From Alphaproteobacteria bacterium (GTDB taxonomy: Bacteria > Pseudomonadota > Alphaproteobacteria > Rhizobiales > Hyphomicrobiaceae), in the NCBI GenBank assembly GCA_022600345.1, contig JAHZKP010000155.1, positions 1 through 32,270 on the forward strand: DNA of 32,270 nt, given 5' to 3'. A program made the position numbers and the translations under genes. The notes beneath the pieces are model-generated. The model did no database searches. It was given only the letters and a program-made list of their open reading frames with translations, and had not been told where the DNA came from. Below, piece by piece: positions 1-6,645 of the stretch; the first letter of the stretch is position 1; each line of letters begins with the position of its first letter.

Positions 1-156
1 ACGCGCGACATGACCACCGAGCGCTGACGTCCGGCAGCGTTCGATGGCGCTCATCACCTTCAACTGATCGAAGCTCACGTGCCCGTGGTTGGCATCACGC
101 CAACCGGGACCGTGATCGCGGAAGATGTCCGCGACCTCCAGAGCTGGGCGGGACAT
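1..156 (-). CDS. IS91-family transposase, N-terminal part (runs off the window)
   Basis: An open frame starts at an ATG at 156-154 and runs off the left edge. The visible 52 residues begin MSRPALEVADIF and contain SFDQLKVMSAIERCRTSALG, which I recognise as the start of IS91-type (Y2, rolling-circle) transposases common in rhizobia. The zinc-finger and catalytic regions would lie outside the window. It starts 12 bp after the stop of the tyrosine recombinase at 169, which is the usual gene order in these elements (recombinase, then transposase). I infer that it was co-transcribed with the recombinase. Whether the full gene is intact cannot be judged. Confidence 0.75.
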   Translation of the reverse strand, partial: MSRPALEVADIFRDHGPGWRDANHGHVSFDQLKVMSAIERCRTSALGGHVAR

Positions 157-168
157 GATCCGCGCCGG

Positions 169-794
169 CTACTTTGGTGGCTCGTCTTTCTTACTCTTGA
201 GCTTGTTGTTCGACGTCAACCGATCCAGCGGGCTTGTCACCGTGCGCAGCGTGCTTGTCGCGACATGAGCGTAGCGCGCCGTCGTGTCGAGCTTGGCGTG
301 GCCGAGCAGGACCTGGATCACCCGCACATCGGTGTGGTTCTCCAACAGATGCGTCGCGAACGAATGGTGAAGCGTATGCGGGCTCAACCAGGAGCCGAGT
401 CCGGCAGCATCGGCAGCCCTGTGGCAGGCGCGATTGAGTTGCCGCGTCGTTATCGGCAGGAGCGGGTCGCGCCCTGGAAACAGCCAGCCCGGCGAGCGGC
501 ACTGAAGCCACCATGCGCGCAGCAACTCCAAGAGCTGCGGCGACAGCATCGCGTGGCGATCCTTGCGGCCCTTACCCATCTCTACTCGGATCAGCATGCG
601 CTTTGAATCGATGTCGCTAACGCGCAGCATGACAACCTCGCCGCCGCGAAGTCCGGCACCATAGGCGACGCTCAACGCCGCTTTGTACTTGAGCCCCGGC
701 CCTGGTGTAGCTTCGAGCAGGTGGCCAACGTCTTCAGGCGAAAGCACACGCGGCAGCTTCCTGGGATAGTGCGTGCGGGCCAGTTGGTTGGCGA
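169..794 (-). pseudogene. Tyrosine recombinase/integrase, 5' truncated at the CRISPR array
   Basis: About 208 residues resemble the catalytic half of the XerC/D-like recombinase that travels with IS91-type transposases. Visible motifs are GAGLRGGE (first catalytic Arg), GKGRKDRHAMLS, LLGHAKLDTTARY (box-II His and the Tyr nucleophile region) and the C-terminal SPLDRL. The homology starts exactly where CRISPR repeat 1 ends (position 794/795), so the N-terminal core-binding domain is missing; upstream in-frame codons come only from repeats and spacers. The canonical HTLRHSFATHLLE box reads HTLHHSFATHLLE (near 362-400), so the catalytic Arg of the HxxR motif is His. With truncation plus loss of a catalytic residue, the protein is very probably inactive. 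Confidence 0.8.
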
Positions 795-1490
795 GGTCCG
801 GTCGGCCCGCGTCGCGATCTCTGCTATGATTCCCTCGTCGTAGATCCCCTTTTCTCCTGGGTTCCGGTCGGCCCGCGTCGCGATCTCTGCTATGATTTTG
901 CCCGGCAACACCAGCGGGATGCAAGCGTTCCGGTCGGCCCGTGTCGCGATCTCTGCTATGATGCGTCCGATCCGCGCGCTGTCTGCTACGCGGTTCCGGT
1001 CGGCCCGCGTCGCGATCTCTGCTATGATTATGCGTTCGCCAACCCGGCTCTCATCAGCGTTCCGGTCGGCCCGCGTCGCGATCTCTGCTATGATCAAATC
1101 CAGAACCGCAGCAACCTCAGCGCGGTTCCGGTCGGCCCGCGTCGCGATCTCTGCTATGATCACACGTTCGGTTATCGCGCCTTCATTCTCGTTCCGGTCG
1201 GCCCGCGTCGCGATCTCTGCTATGATCCGTTATAGCGGGGTTCCTTGTACCCTGTAGTTCCGGTCGGCCCGCGTCGCGATCTCTGCTATGATCCGCCAAT
1301 CTTGCTGCCATCGAACTTGCCGGTTCCGGTCGGCCCGCGTCGCGATCTCTGCTATGATGTGTCATCGTATAAGGGTGGGCTCCTAGATGTTCCGGTCGGC
1401 CCGCGTCGCGATCTCTGCTATGATCACTTAAAGCGCGAGACCTTCCGCGCGTGTGTTCCGGTCGGCCCGCGTCGCGATCTCTGCTATGAT
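795..1490 (+). CRISPR. Type II-C CRISPR array: 11 repeats of 36 bp, 10 spacers of 30 nt
   Basis: Repeats begin at 795, 861, 927, 993, 1059, 1125, 1191, 1257, 1323, 1389 and 1455, a strict 66-bp period. The unit starts GTTCCGGTCGG and ends ATCTCTGCTATGAT. Repeat 1 differs at base 2 (G for T) and repeat 3 carries one C-to-T change; the others are identical. All ten spacers are 30 nt and different from each other, and I found no match to the rest of the window by eye. Three signs give plus-strand transcription: the tracrRNA anti-repeat is complementary to the plus-strand repeat, each repeat ends in an extended -10 element, and a terminator follows repeat 11. The cas genes lie on the opposite strand. 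Because the period is divisible by three, several long but meaningless reading frames cross the array. Confidence 0.97.
1455..1490 (+). promoter_or_regulatory. Repeat-embedded extended -10 promoter (representative; present in all 11 repeats)
   Basis: The last nine bases of each repeat are TGCTATGAT, matching the extended -10 consensus TGnTATAAT except for one base. In Neisseria meningitidis and Campylobacter jejuni type II-C arrays, promoters at the 3' end of each repeat start transcription within the following spacer. By analogy, each spacer here would have its own start site about 7 nt inside it. No good -35 is visible, which is usual for extended -10 promoters. This is inference from sequence and precedent. 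Confidence 0.6.
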
Positions 1491-1492
1491 AG

Positions 1493-1528
1493 GCTCTCTG
1501 CAACCCATTGGTTGCGGAGAGCTTTTTT
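1493..1528 (+). terminator. Rho-independent terminator of the CRISPR array transcript
   Basis: A 13-bp stem (1493-1505 with 1510-1522, one G-U pair) and a CATT loop are followed by six T residues on the plus strand. It begins 2 bp after the last repeat, so it ends plus-strand array transcription before the cas genes encoded on the other strand. Confidence 0.9.
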
Positions 1529-1592
1529 ATGATTCGCGCGGAAAAAAATGGCGTTTCGGCGATGTTGTCGGGAGCTCGTCATGCCGTTTTCC

Positions 1593-1606
1593 TGAGACCG
1601 GTCTCA
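1593..1606. repeat. 14-bp perfect palindrome over the cas2 stop codon
   Basis: TGAGACCGGTCTCA is a perfect inverted repeat whose last three bases (1604-1606) are the complement of the cas2 TGA stop. It has no T-run after it on the minus strand, so it is a weak candidate terminator for the cas operon. It could instead be a protein-binding site or be accidental. Confidence 0.4.
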
Positions 1607-1948
1607 AAATAATTGGAGTTGGTCCGGCTGCCTTGAGCGCTTGACCAAAGTGCTACCGCGGTAGGTCTTGATCATACCGTATTGCTTGTCAGTGATGAAC
1701 AGAATGTCCACCTTGCCGCCTACAGGGATTTTACCGCCAATTCGCTGAGCGATCGCTTCGGCCTGTTCTTTGCTGCTGGCATGCCGGATATAGCATGAAA
1801 GCTGCATCATCATGAAGCCCTCGTCGAGCAGCAGGTTTCGGAAACCCGTTGCCTCCTTGCGTTCCGCCTTGGTCAGGACCGGGAGGTCAAACATCGCCAT
1901 CATCCACATCGATTGATATCCTGAACGTGCCTTATATCTCGGAGGCAT
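1604..1948 (-). CDS. cas2: CRISPR-associated endoribonuclease Cas2
   Basis: Cas2 joins Cas1 in the spacer-integration complex, where it is mainly structural. The 114-aa product has the Cas2 core: a first beta strand MMAMFDLPV carrying the conserved Asp, LLDEGFMMMQLSCYIRHA, and VDILFITDKQYGMI. Its length is normal for type II Cas2. I chose the ATG at 1948 over one at 1987 because GGAGCAGGAG lies just upstream and because the longer form would only add residues overlapping cas1. The gene overlaps the 3' end of cas1 by 17 bp, so translation is probably coupled. It is last in the cas9-cas1-cas2 operon and its stop lies about 75 bp from the array terminator. Confidence 0.93.
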   Translation of the reverse strand: MPPRYKARSGYQSMWMMAMFDLPVLTKAERKEATGFRNLLLDEGFMMMQLSCYIRHASSKEQAEAIAQRIGGKIPVGGKVDILFITDKQYGMIKTYRGSTLVKRSRQPDQLQLF

Positions 1949-2879
1949 CTCCTGCTCCAATCGCCAGCCTGGCGGCGGCGTCTTCATGCAATGGCAAAGG
2001 CGAGAGCGGGAACATCAGGTCGCGGCGTTCGCCCAGGTAGACCTGTGCCAGCGACTGGGCACACCGAACGAGTACGGTCGACAGGGTCGAAACGCCTGCG
2101 TCTGTTTCGTAATCGGAGTGGAGCACGGCTGCGAGGCGCCGCTTGATTGCAGGAGTCAGTTCGATAACGTCCTCGTCGCGCAGCTCCTTTACGATAACGT
2201 CGACAGCGGGACGGAACGGCTCCATGAGATCGTCGGCGAGCCTCAGGCTGTTGCCCGCGCTCTTGTGGTGGAGACTGAGAGAGGGATGCAGCCCCGCCGC
2301 CACGATAGCGCGGGCGGTCGATGCCCTGAGAACCGTATAGCCGTAGTTGAGAAAGACGTTTGTCCCGTCAGCGGAGCGGTCGCGACGGAAATCCGAGCCA
2401 AAGAGCGCCGGCCAGTACTTTTGGGCGGCTTGCGCTTCGATGTTGTCGGGGTCACCGGAGCGAACCCTCCGGGCAAGCGTTTCAAGGACCAGCGGCGAGC
2501 CTGAAAACTCGGCCAGTGCGGCTGCCTGCGATCGGACCTTTGCCTTGACGATCTGTGCCCACACGCGTTTGGCGGTTGGTCGGGCGGCTGCCGCCTGGGC
2601 CTCGAAACGCGTACCTTGGGCATAGTGTCCGCTGAGTGGCAACAGGACGGCTGCCGGCTCGAAACGCGGCGAGCATATGACGAGCGGTGCCCCGTGCTCG
2701 GCCAGCGCGGCGATTAATTGGTTGGAGTAGGTGAGCGCGGGCGTCGAGGCTATCACGGCCTCAATGTCATCTAAAGGGACGTCGCCGACATGTCCGTCAG
2801 CGTTGTCGACCCGCAGAAGCCCCCGGTAGAGCGACAGGCGCTGACCAGGATTTGAGATTTCGACGATTTGCCCGAGCAT
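1932..2879 (-). CDS. cas1: CRISPR-associated endonuclease Cas1 (type II)
   Basis: Cas1 is the metal-dependent integrase that inserts new spacers. The 315-aa product starts MLGQIVEISNPGQRLSLYRG. It contains DDIEAVIAS and TYSNQLIAALAEHGAPLVIC in the N-terminal domain, and YGYTVLRASTARAIVAAGL followed by LADDLMEPFRPAVD in the helical catalytic domain, where Glu, His and Asp residues coordinate the metal (the Glu/Asp-containing LADDLMEPFRP stretch is visible). GGAGG lies 6 nt before the ATG at 2879, which fixes the start; an upstream in-frame ATG at 2915 lacks such a site. Cas9 ends 72 bp upstream in the same orientation, consistent with one operon. Confidence 0.95.
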   Translation of the reverse strand: MLGQIVEISNPGQRLSLYRGLLRVDNADGHVGDVPLDDIEAVIASTPALTYSNQLIAALAEHGAPLVICSPRFEPAAVLLPLSGHYAQGTRFEAQAAAARPTAKRVWAQIVKAKVRSQAAALAEFSGSPLVLETLARRVRSGDPDNIEAQAAQKYWPALFGSDFRRDRSADGTNVFLNYGYTVLRASTARAIVAAGLHPSLSLHHKSAGNSLRLADDLMEPFRPAVDVIVKELRDEDVIELTPAIKRRLAAVLHSDYETDAGVSTLSTVLVRCAQSLAQVYLGERRDLMFPLSPLPLHEDAAARLAIGAGDASEI

Positions 2880-2951
2880 GAGTGCCTCCGTTTGACGAAG
2901 GTAGCGCCAATGCACGCGTATATGAATCTCGGGTCGCGGAAGCGTTAATGT

Positions 2952-5900
2952 TCAATCTATGTTCGAATTTTTCGCAAGAACCTTCCCAAGTATGTCGACG
3001 TGAACGAGACGAGCGTTGTTTTTGCGCAAAACTTCAAAACTTCGGAACATCCAATTGAATTCGCCGGCCGTTTTGCGTTTATCGAGTTGTCCGCCTTCGA
3101 AGTGTTCAGCAAGCCTTAGGCGTTTACTACTAATCTCAAGTCGGTGTACTGACATCAGCTTTCGTTTGCCGTTGTGATCGAGCTCGATAACATCGCCCTT
3201 GTGAACGCGCATGACGAGTTTTCCGCCCATTTTCTCCCGTTCCCAGACTGGTCGCCAGCCCTTCTGGTTGACCTCGAAGAGGGTGGCGGCGAACCCTTTC
3301 CACTTCCCATCGCGCATCTGCACGATGTCGATGTGATGGTTTTCGCCAGGGATTAGCGCCTTGTAGACCGCACCGGTTGTCCTGTTCGCGACCGGTATGA
3401 AGTCATTCAGGACCTTGCCAATGCGCACACGGCGCACGCCCTGCTCGCGACCGTGGACACCTTGTGTCTGGGAAAAGTCCTCTAGCGCGGCCTTGAAGTC
3501 CTTTTCGTTGTCCTTGCTCACCTTACCCTTGTCGTCGCGGTATGGTGCGACGATGGCCTGCAGCTCGGCGCGCAGGACGCGATCACGGATGCTGTCGACC
3601 TCTTTGGCTGACAAATTTGTTAGCGGCTTGCGCGTCACGAGATTTCCGATTTCGCCGGCCTCGGCAGAGCCGCGCACGAAACCGTAGGCCGTTTCTTCGT
3701 GCAGGGCACCGCCTTTGCCATGATCGGGCTTGCGGGAGACAATGACCTGCCGGATCAGCTTCTTGGCGGTCTCGGCGTATTCTGGGAACGGTTCTTCAGG
3801 GGCTGCATCGGTGATGCGCCAATCGCGGCCTTCGCCTTCGAACTGGCCCGCGCGTCGCGACACCTCGTTCAGAAGCGGCCGGTCAATGGCGCCAACGACA
3901 ATGGCGTCAATCGCGTGGTGGCGGTGGTCATCGCGCACCTTGCGAGCCGGTTCGTCATCAGGCTGGTTGTCGCCCCTGAGGATCGCGTTCAGCCCCCACC
4001 GGCGTCGCAGCATGGCAGTAAGATGGCCGGTCGTCACGTAGACGTTGCCCTTGCCGGCGATGACGGTCAAATAGGCGCGCGCCAGCTTTGAAATGTAGCG
4101 CGTCTCGTTGAGCTGGCGCGCTGCAAAACCCCGCTCCTCGTTTTCGAATCGCTCCATAGCATCTTCGGCAAAGCGCCAGCGCTTGTTGGGCGGCAGTAAT
4201 CGCGCGCGGGCCTCGATCTCGGCCCAGTTGTCCTGACCGCCGAAAGCTTCGTGTGGAGACAGCGTGCGCTTTTCGCGATTGGCCTCGCGAAGGCAGACAA
4301 CCTTGTTGGCTGGGCTATCGTCGAGAGTGCGCGAATACGGAAGGATGTGGTCGATTTCTACCCTGTCGGACAGGACATCCTCCCGCACAATCGGTTTGAG
4401 GCTGTATGGGCATAGTGCGATTCCGTCGCCAGCGCGGGCCTGTTCGTCGTACAATCGGAGGCGCAGGAGTGCATCTGCGTTTATCTGCTTACCTGCCTTT
4501 TCCAGCTCCGATCTGCGGGCATCATTGGCATCTCGGTTCTTCTTGTTGGTCCTGCGGTGCTCAGCCTTCTGCTTTTCGCCGAGTTTCAGGTCTCGCGCCA
4601 CCTCGATAACGATCTGCGCCGGTCGGCCATGTCTGCGGATTAACGCGTTGACTAGCTTCTGCAGTTGCCTGAGGCAGCGATGGACGGTCGGATTGGCGAT
4701 GCGCCCATAATGCGCTTCGTAGGGGTCATCACCTGGTGCGTCGGTCCCAGGTAAGACCTGGCGATCCAAAACCTGGGCGTAATAGGGCAGGAATTCGCGC
4801 GGCTCTGGATTGTCGATATCTGAATGATGCCACGTCTCGCCGCGTGCATCACCCGCGCGCTTTACAGCTTCGCTGTACGTAGGGACGTCGGGTGCCATTA
4901 GTTGGGCGAGAACAGCAGCGTTCGCGGTCGCTCCAAGGCGCGCGGTGCCGACTCGAAACGATAGGCACGCAACTTTTTGGGCAGCGTCGGGCGGCAGTTT
5001 CAACTCGGAGTGAAGCCACTCGCGGATCGCGTCGTCGTCGTCTTCGCCGATGAGCTTCCAGACGATTGCGTCCTTCTCTGCCAGTGAGAGGTCATGCCAT
5101 GCGGCACCGAAGGCGCCGTCAGCCGCAAGTTTTTTTGCTGACTCTGCCACGTAGTCTTTAAGACCGTTGACTTCTCCTGCGGCTATCTGGAACCGAACAT
5201 CTGCAGGAGCGCCTGCAGATTTTCGCAATTGCGCTTCGGTTACGTTTTTGCCCTCCAGCAAGCGCTTTACGATCTCGTCGCGCTGCGGGGGCGTCAGCTG
5301 GGTGTTGACCCTCACGCCGACGCCGAACCGCAAGTTGTTCACCGCCTCATATATGATCCGGGCCTCGACACTCGGCAGCGCTTTCGGCAGCCGCTCTTGG
5401 GTGGAGATGAAGGTGCACTTGCCACGTTTCGGCGCCTTCAGTGGGCGCTGGTGGAACATCTCGCCCCGCAAAAGTGAGATGCGTTCATCAGTCAGTTGTC
5501 GGTCATGATGCTGTTGCTGGTTCGCCATGATCGCATCGAACTCGGCCTCCAGCATTGCCCGCATCGGGTAAAACGCATAAAGCTCCTCTCGCCCTTCGCC
5601 TTCGAGACGAATACGCACGGATTGCCGCGTACGCGGTGTCGCCTTGCCGTCCGGGCCACTATGACGCTTCCACAGAAATTCGCCAAACGTGCGTGCACCG
5701 GCTTTGTCTATTTTCTTCGCCAGTCGTTCGGCAGCTGAGGCAATCTTTCCCTTTTCTTTGTCGTCGTCCGGATCGGTCTTGCGGTTCGACTTGAAGCCAC
5801 GGCGTTGATTGAGGTGGATCAATATGCGGCCGATTTCGTGCGGCCCAAGTTTACGATCCAGCGCTTCGGCTCGCAGACGATAGGGGTCGAGATCGATGAG

Positions 5901-6209
5901 TGCCGACCGCGCCTTATGGTCGGTTGGAAGTAAATCGAAACCGATCAACATTTGCATCAGACGCTTGCGGCGCATCAAGAAGCGATCGCGGCGGCGGCGC
6001 GCCCCGCGCGGACCTCTTCGCTTTTCACCGAGCGGCTTTTCGTCCTTTGGATCGCGGCTATCGTCGAAAATTCGTACGCCGCAGTCGATCAACCCCGTTG
6101 CACCAGAACTTGCGCCTGTATCGTCAACGGTGAGGACCGCCCAGCCAATGGAGTTGGTTCCAAGATCGAAGGCAAAGCGCAACCTTCGCGCTGTCGAAGT
6201 AAATTGCAT
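2952..6209 (-). CDS. cas9: CRISPR-associated endonuclease Cas9, type II-C
   Basis: Cas9 is the crRNA/tracrRNA-guided double-strand DNA endonuclease. The product is 1085 aa, typical of the compact II-C group. RuvC-I is FAFDLGTNSIGWAVL with D15. An Arg-rich bridge helix spans about residues 60-85 (GEKRRGPRGARRRRDRF). RuvC-II is IVIEVARDLK with E536. HNH is EIDHILPYSRTLDDS with D620/H621 and Asn about 644. RuvC-III is HHAIDAIVVGAID with H765 and D768. The last ~250 residues form the PAM-interacting/wedge region. All catalytic residues are present, so I infer an active nuclease. The ATG at 6209 is preferred because GGAAGGGG sits 3-5 nt upstream; a GTG at 6230 would add seven residues. It heads cas9-cas1-cas2 and is divergent from the tracrRNA. 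The PAM cannot be read from the sequence. Confidence 0.97.
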   Translation of the reverse strand: MQFTSTARRLRFAFDLGTNSIGWAVLTVDDTGASSGATGLIDCGVRIFDDSRDPKDEKPLGEKRRGPRGARRRRDRFLMRRKRLMQMLIGFDLLPTDHKARSALIDLDPYRLRAEALDRKLGPHEIGRILIHLNQRRGFKSNRKTDPDDDKEKGKIASAAERLAKKIDKAGARTFGEFLWKRHSGPDGKATPRTRQSVRIRLEGEGREELYAFYPMRAMLEAEFDAIMANQQQHHDRQLTDERISLLRGEMFHQRPLKAPKRGKCTFISTQERLPKALPSVEARIIYEAVNNLRFGVGVRVNTQLTPPQRDEIVKRLLEGKNVTEAQLRKSAGAPADVRFQIAAGEVNGLKDYVAESAKKLAADGAFGAAWHDLSLAEKDAIVWKLIGEDDDDAIREWLHSELKLPPDAAQKVACLSFRVGTARLGATANAAVLAQLMAPDVPTYSEAVKRAGDARGETWHHSDIDNPEPREFLPYYAQVLDRQVLPGTDAPGDDPYEAHYGRIANPTVHRCLRQLQKLVNALIRRHGRPAQIVIEVARDLKLGEKQKAEHRRTNKKNRDANDARRSELEKAGKQINADALLRLRLYDEQARAGDGIALCPYSLKPIVREDVLSDRVEIDHILPYSRTLDDSPANKVVCLREANREKRTLSPHEAFGGQDNWAEIEARARLLPPNKRWRFAEDAMERFENEERGFAARQLNETRYISKLARAYLTVIAGKGNVYVTTGHLTAMLRRRWGLNAILRGDNQPDDEPARKVRDDHRHHAIDAIVVGAIDRPLLNEVSRRAGQFEGEGRDWRITDAAPEEPFPEYAETAKKLIRQVIVSRKPDHGKGGALHEETAYGFVRGSAEAGEIGNLVTRKPLTNLSAKEVDSIRDRVLRAELQAIVAPYRDDKGKVSKDNEKDFKAALEDFSQTQGVHGREQGVRRVRIGKVLNDFIPVANRTTGAVYKALIPGENHHIDIVQMRDGKWKGFAATLFEVNQKGWRPVWEREKMGGKLVMRVHKGDVIELDHNGKRKLMSVHRLEISSKRLRLAEHFEGGQLDKRKTAGEFNWMFRSFEVLRKNNARLVHVDILGKVLAKNSNID

Positions 6210-6250
6210 AGGCCCCTTCCAAAAATTCACCGTCGGTTGAGACGCTAGCA

Positions 6251-6266
6251 GATTGCGCTTGCAATC
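6251..6266. promoter_or_regulatory. Short inverted repeat between cas9 and tracrRNA
   Basis: GATTGC-GCTT-GCAATC is a perfect 6-bp inverted repeat in the 86-bp divergent region between the cas9 start (6209) and the tracrRNA. Its position would suit a shared operator, but nothing else supports this. Confidence 0.3.
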
Positions 6267-6287
6267 CGAACACAGATGATGTTCTCA

Positions 6288-6293
6288 TATAGT
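6288..6293 (+). promoter_or_regulatory. Putative -10 element of the tracrRNA promoter
   Basis: TATAGT (5 of 6 matches to TATAAT) lies directly before the anti-repeat, placing a start near 6300. No -35 with standard spacing is convincing: the nearest, TTGCAA at 6259-6264, is 23 bp away. Confidence 0.4.
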
Positions 6294-6295
6294 TT

Positions 6296-6384
6296 CATAG
6301 CAGAGATCGCGGCGTGGGCTCTCCGATAACAAGGCTTATGCCACGAGATTCAAAGGGTAGGCTCCGGTCTGCCCTTTATCATTT
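6296..6384 (+). ncRNA. tracrRNA of the type II-C system
   Basis: The anti-repeat (6296-6330) begins CATAGCAGAGATCGCG and pairs with the plus-strand repeat over 24 bp with two G-U wobbles. After an internal loop, the end (CGATAAC) pairs again with the GTT..CGG start of the repeat. Such a bulged duplex is what Cas9 and RNase III recognise. Downstream is a nexus-like hairpin GGC-TTAT-GCC (6333-6342), then a 9-bp hairpin (6352-6360 with 6369-6377) followed by ATCATTT as a weak terminator. Cas9 needs this RNA to bind and mature crRNA. It lies upstream of and divergent from cas9. The 5' end is uncertain by a few bases, and the molecule may start inside the anti-repeat. Confidence 0.9.
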
Positions 6385-6645
6385 GGTGATCTTCATTGCT
6401 CACCCCTCGGCGTCACAGTGGTCACAGAATGGAAGGATCATCCGGCCTCAGCTCGGCAACTTCTGGCCATCTAGTCAGGCGGTGGATGGTCGATCTTGGC
6501 CGGTCAATCCATGGTGGATGCTGTTCTCCGTTCGTGGGGCAGACAGCTATCTGCCTGCGGTGTCCGCTAAATGACGTGTCGCTACCGCTACCTTCCATCG
6601 ATCTTTGCGCTGAACACGAGCGATGGTTCATGTCTGCAAACTCTT
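6385..6645. other. Non-coding stretch between tracrRNA and the IS1182 element
   Basis: About 260 bp with no convincing gene. Short frames on both strands have no recognisable domain or good ribosome binding site. It may be debris from an earlier insertion, but I cannot identify an element. Confidence 0.4.

Noticed and set aside
79-606. A 175-codon plus-strand frame over the integrase remnant
   Set aside because: It is antisense to recognisable integrase and transposase coding sequence and has no family similarity.
831-1454. Self-targeting of the phage module or IS elements in this window by the spacers
   Set aside because: By eye no spacer matches these segments; only short chance similarities were found.
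672-1532. Several long reading frames on both strands across the CRISPR array
   Set aside because: They repeat the same 22-residue pattern because the 66-bp period is a multiple of three; they are translations of repeats and spacers, not genes.
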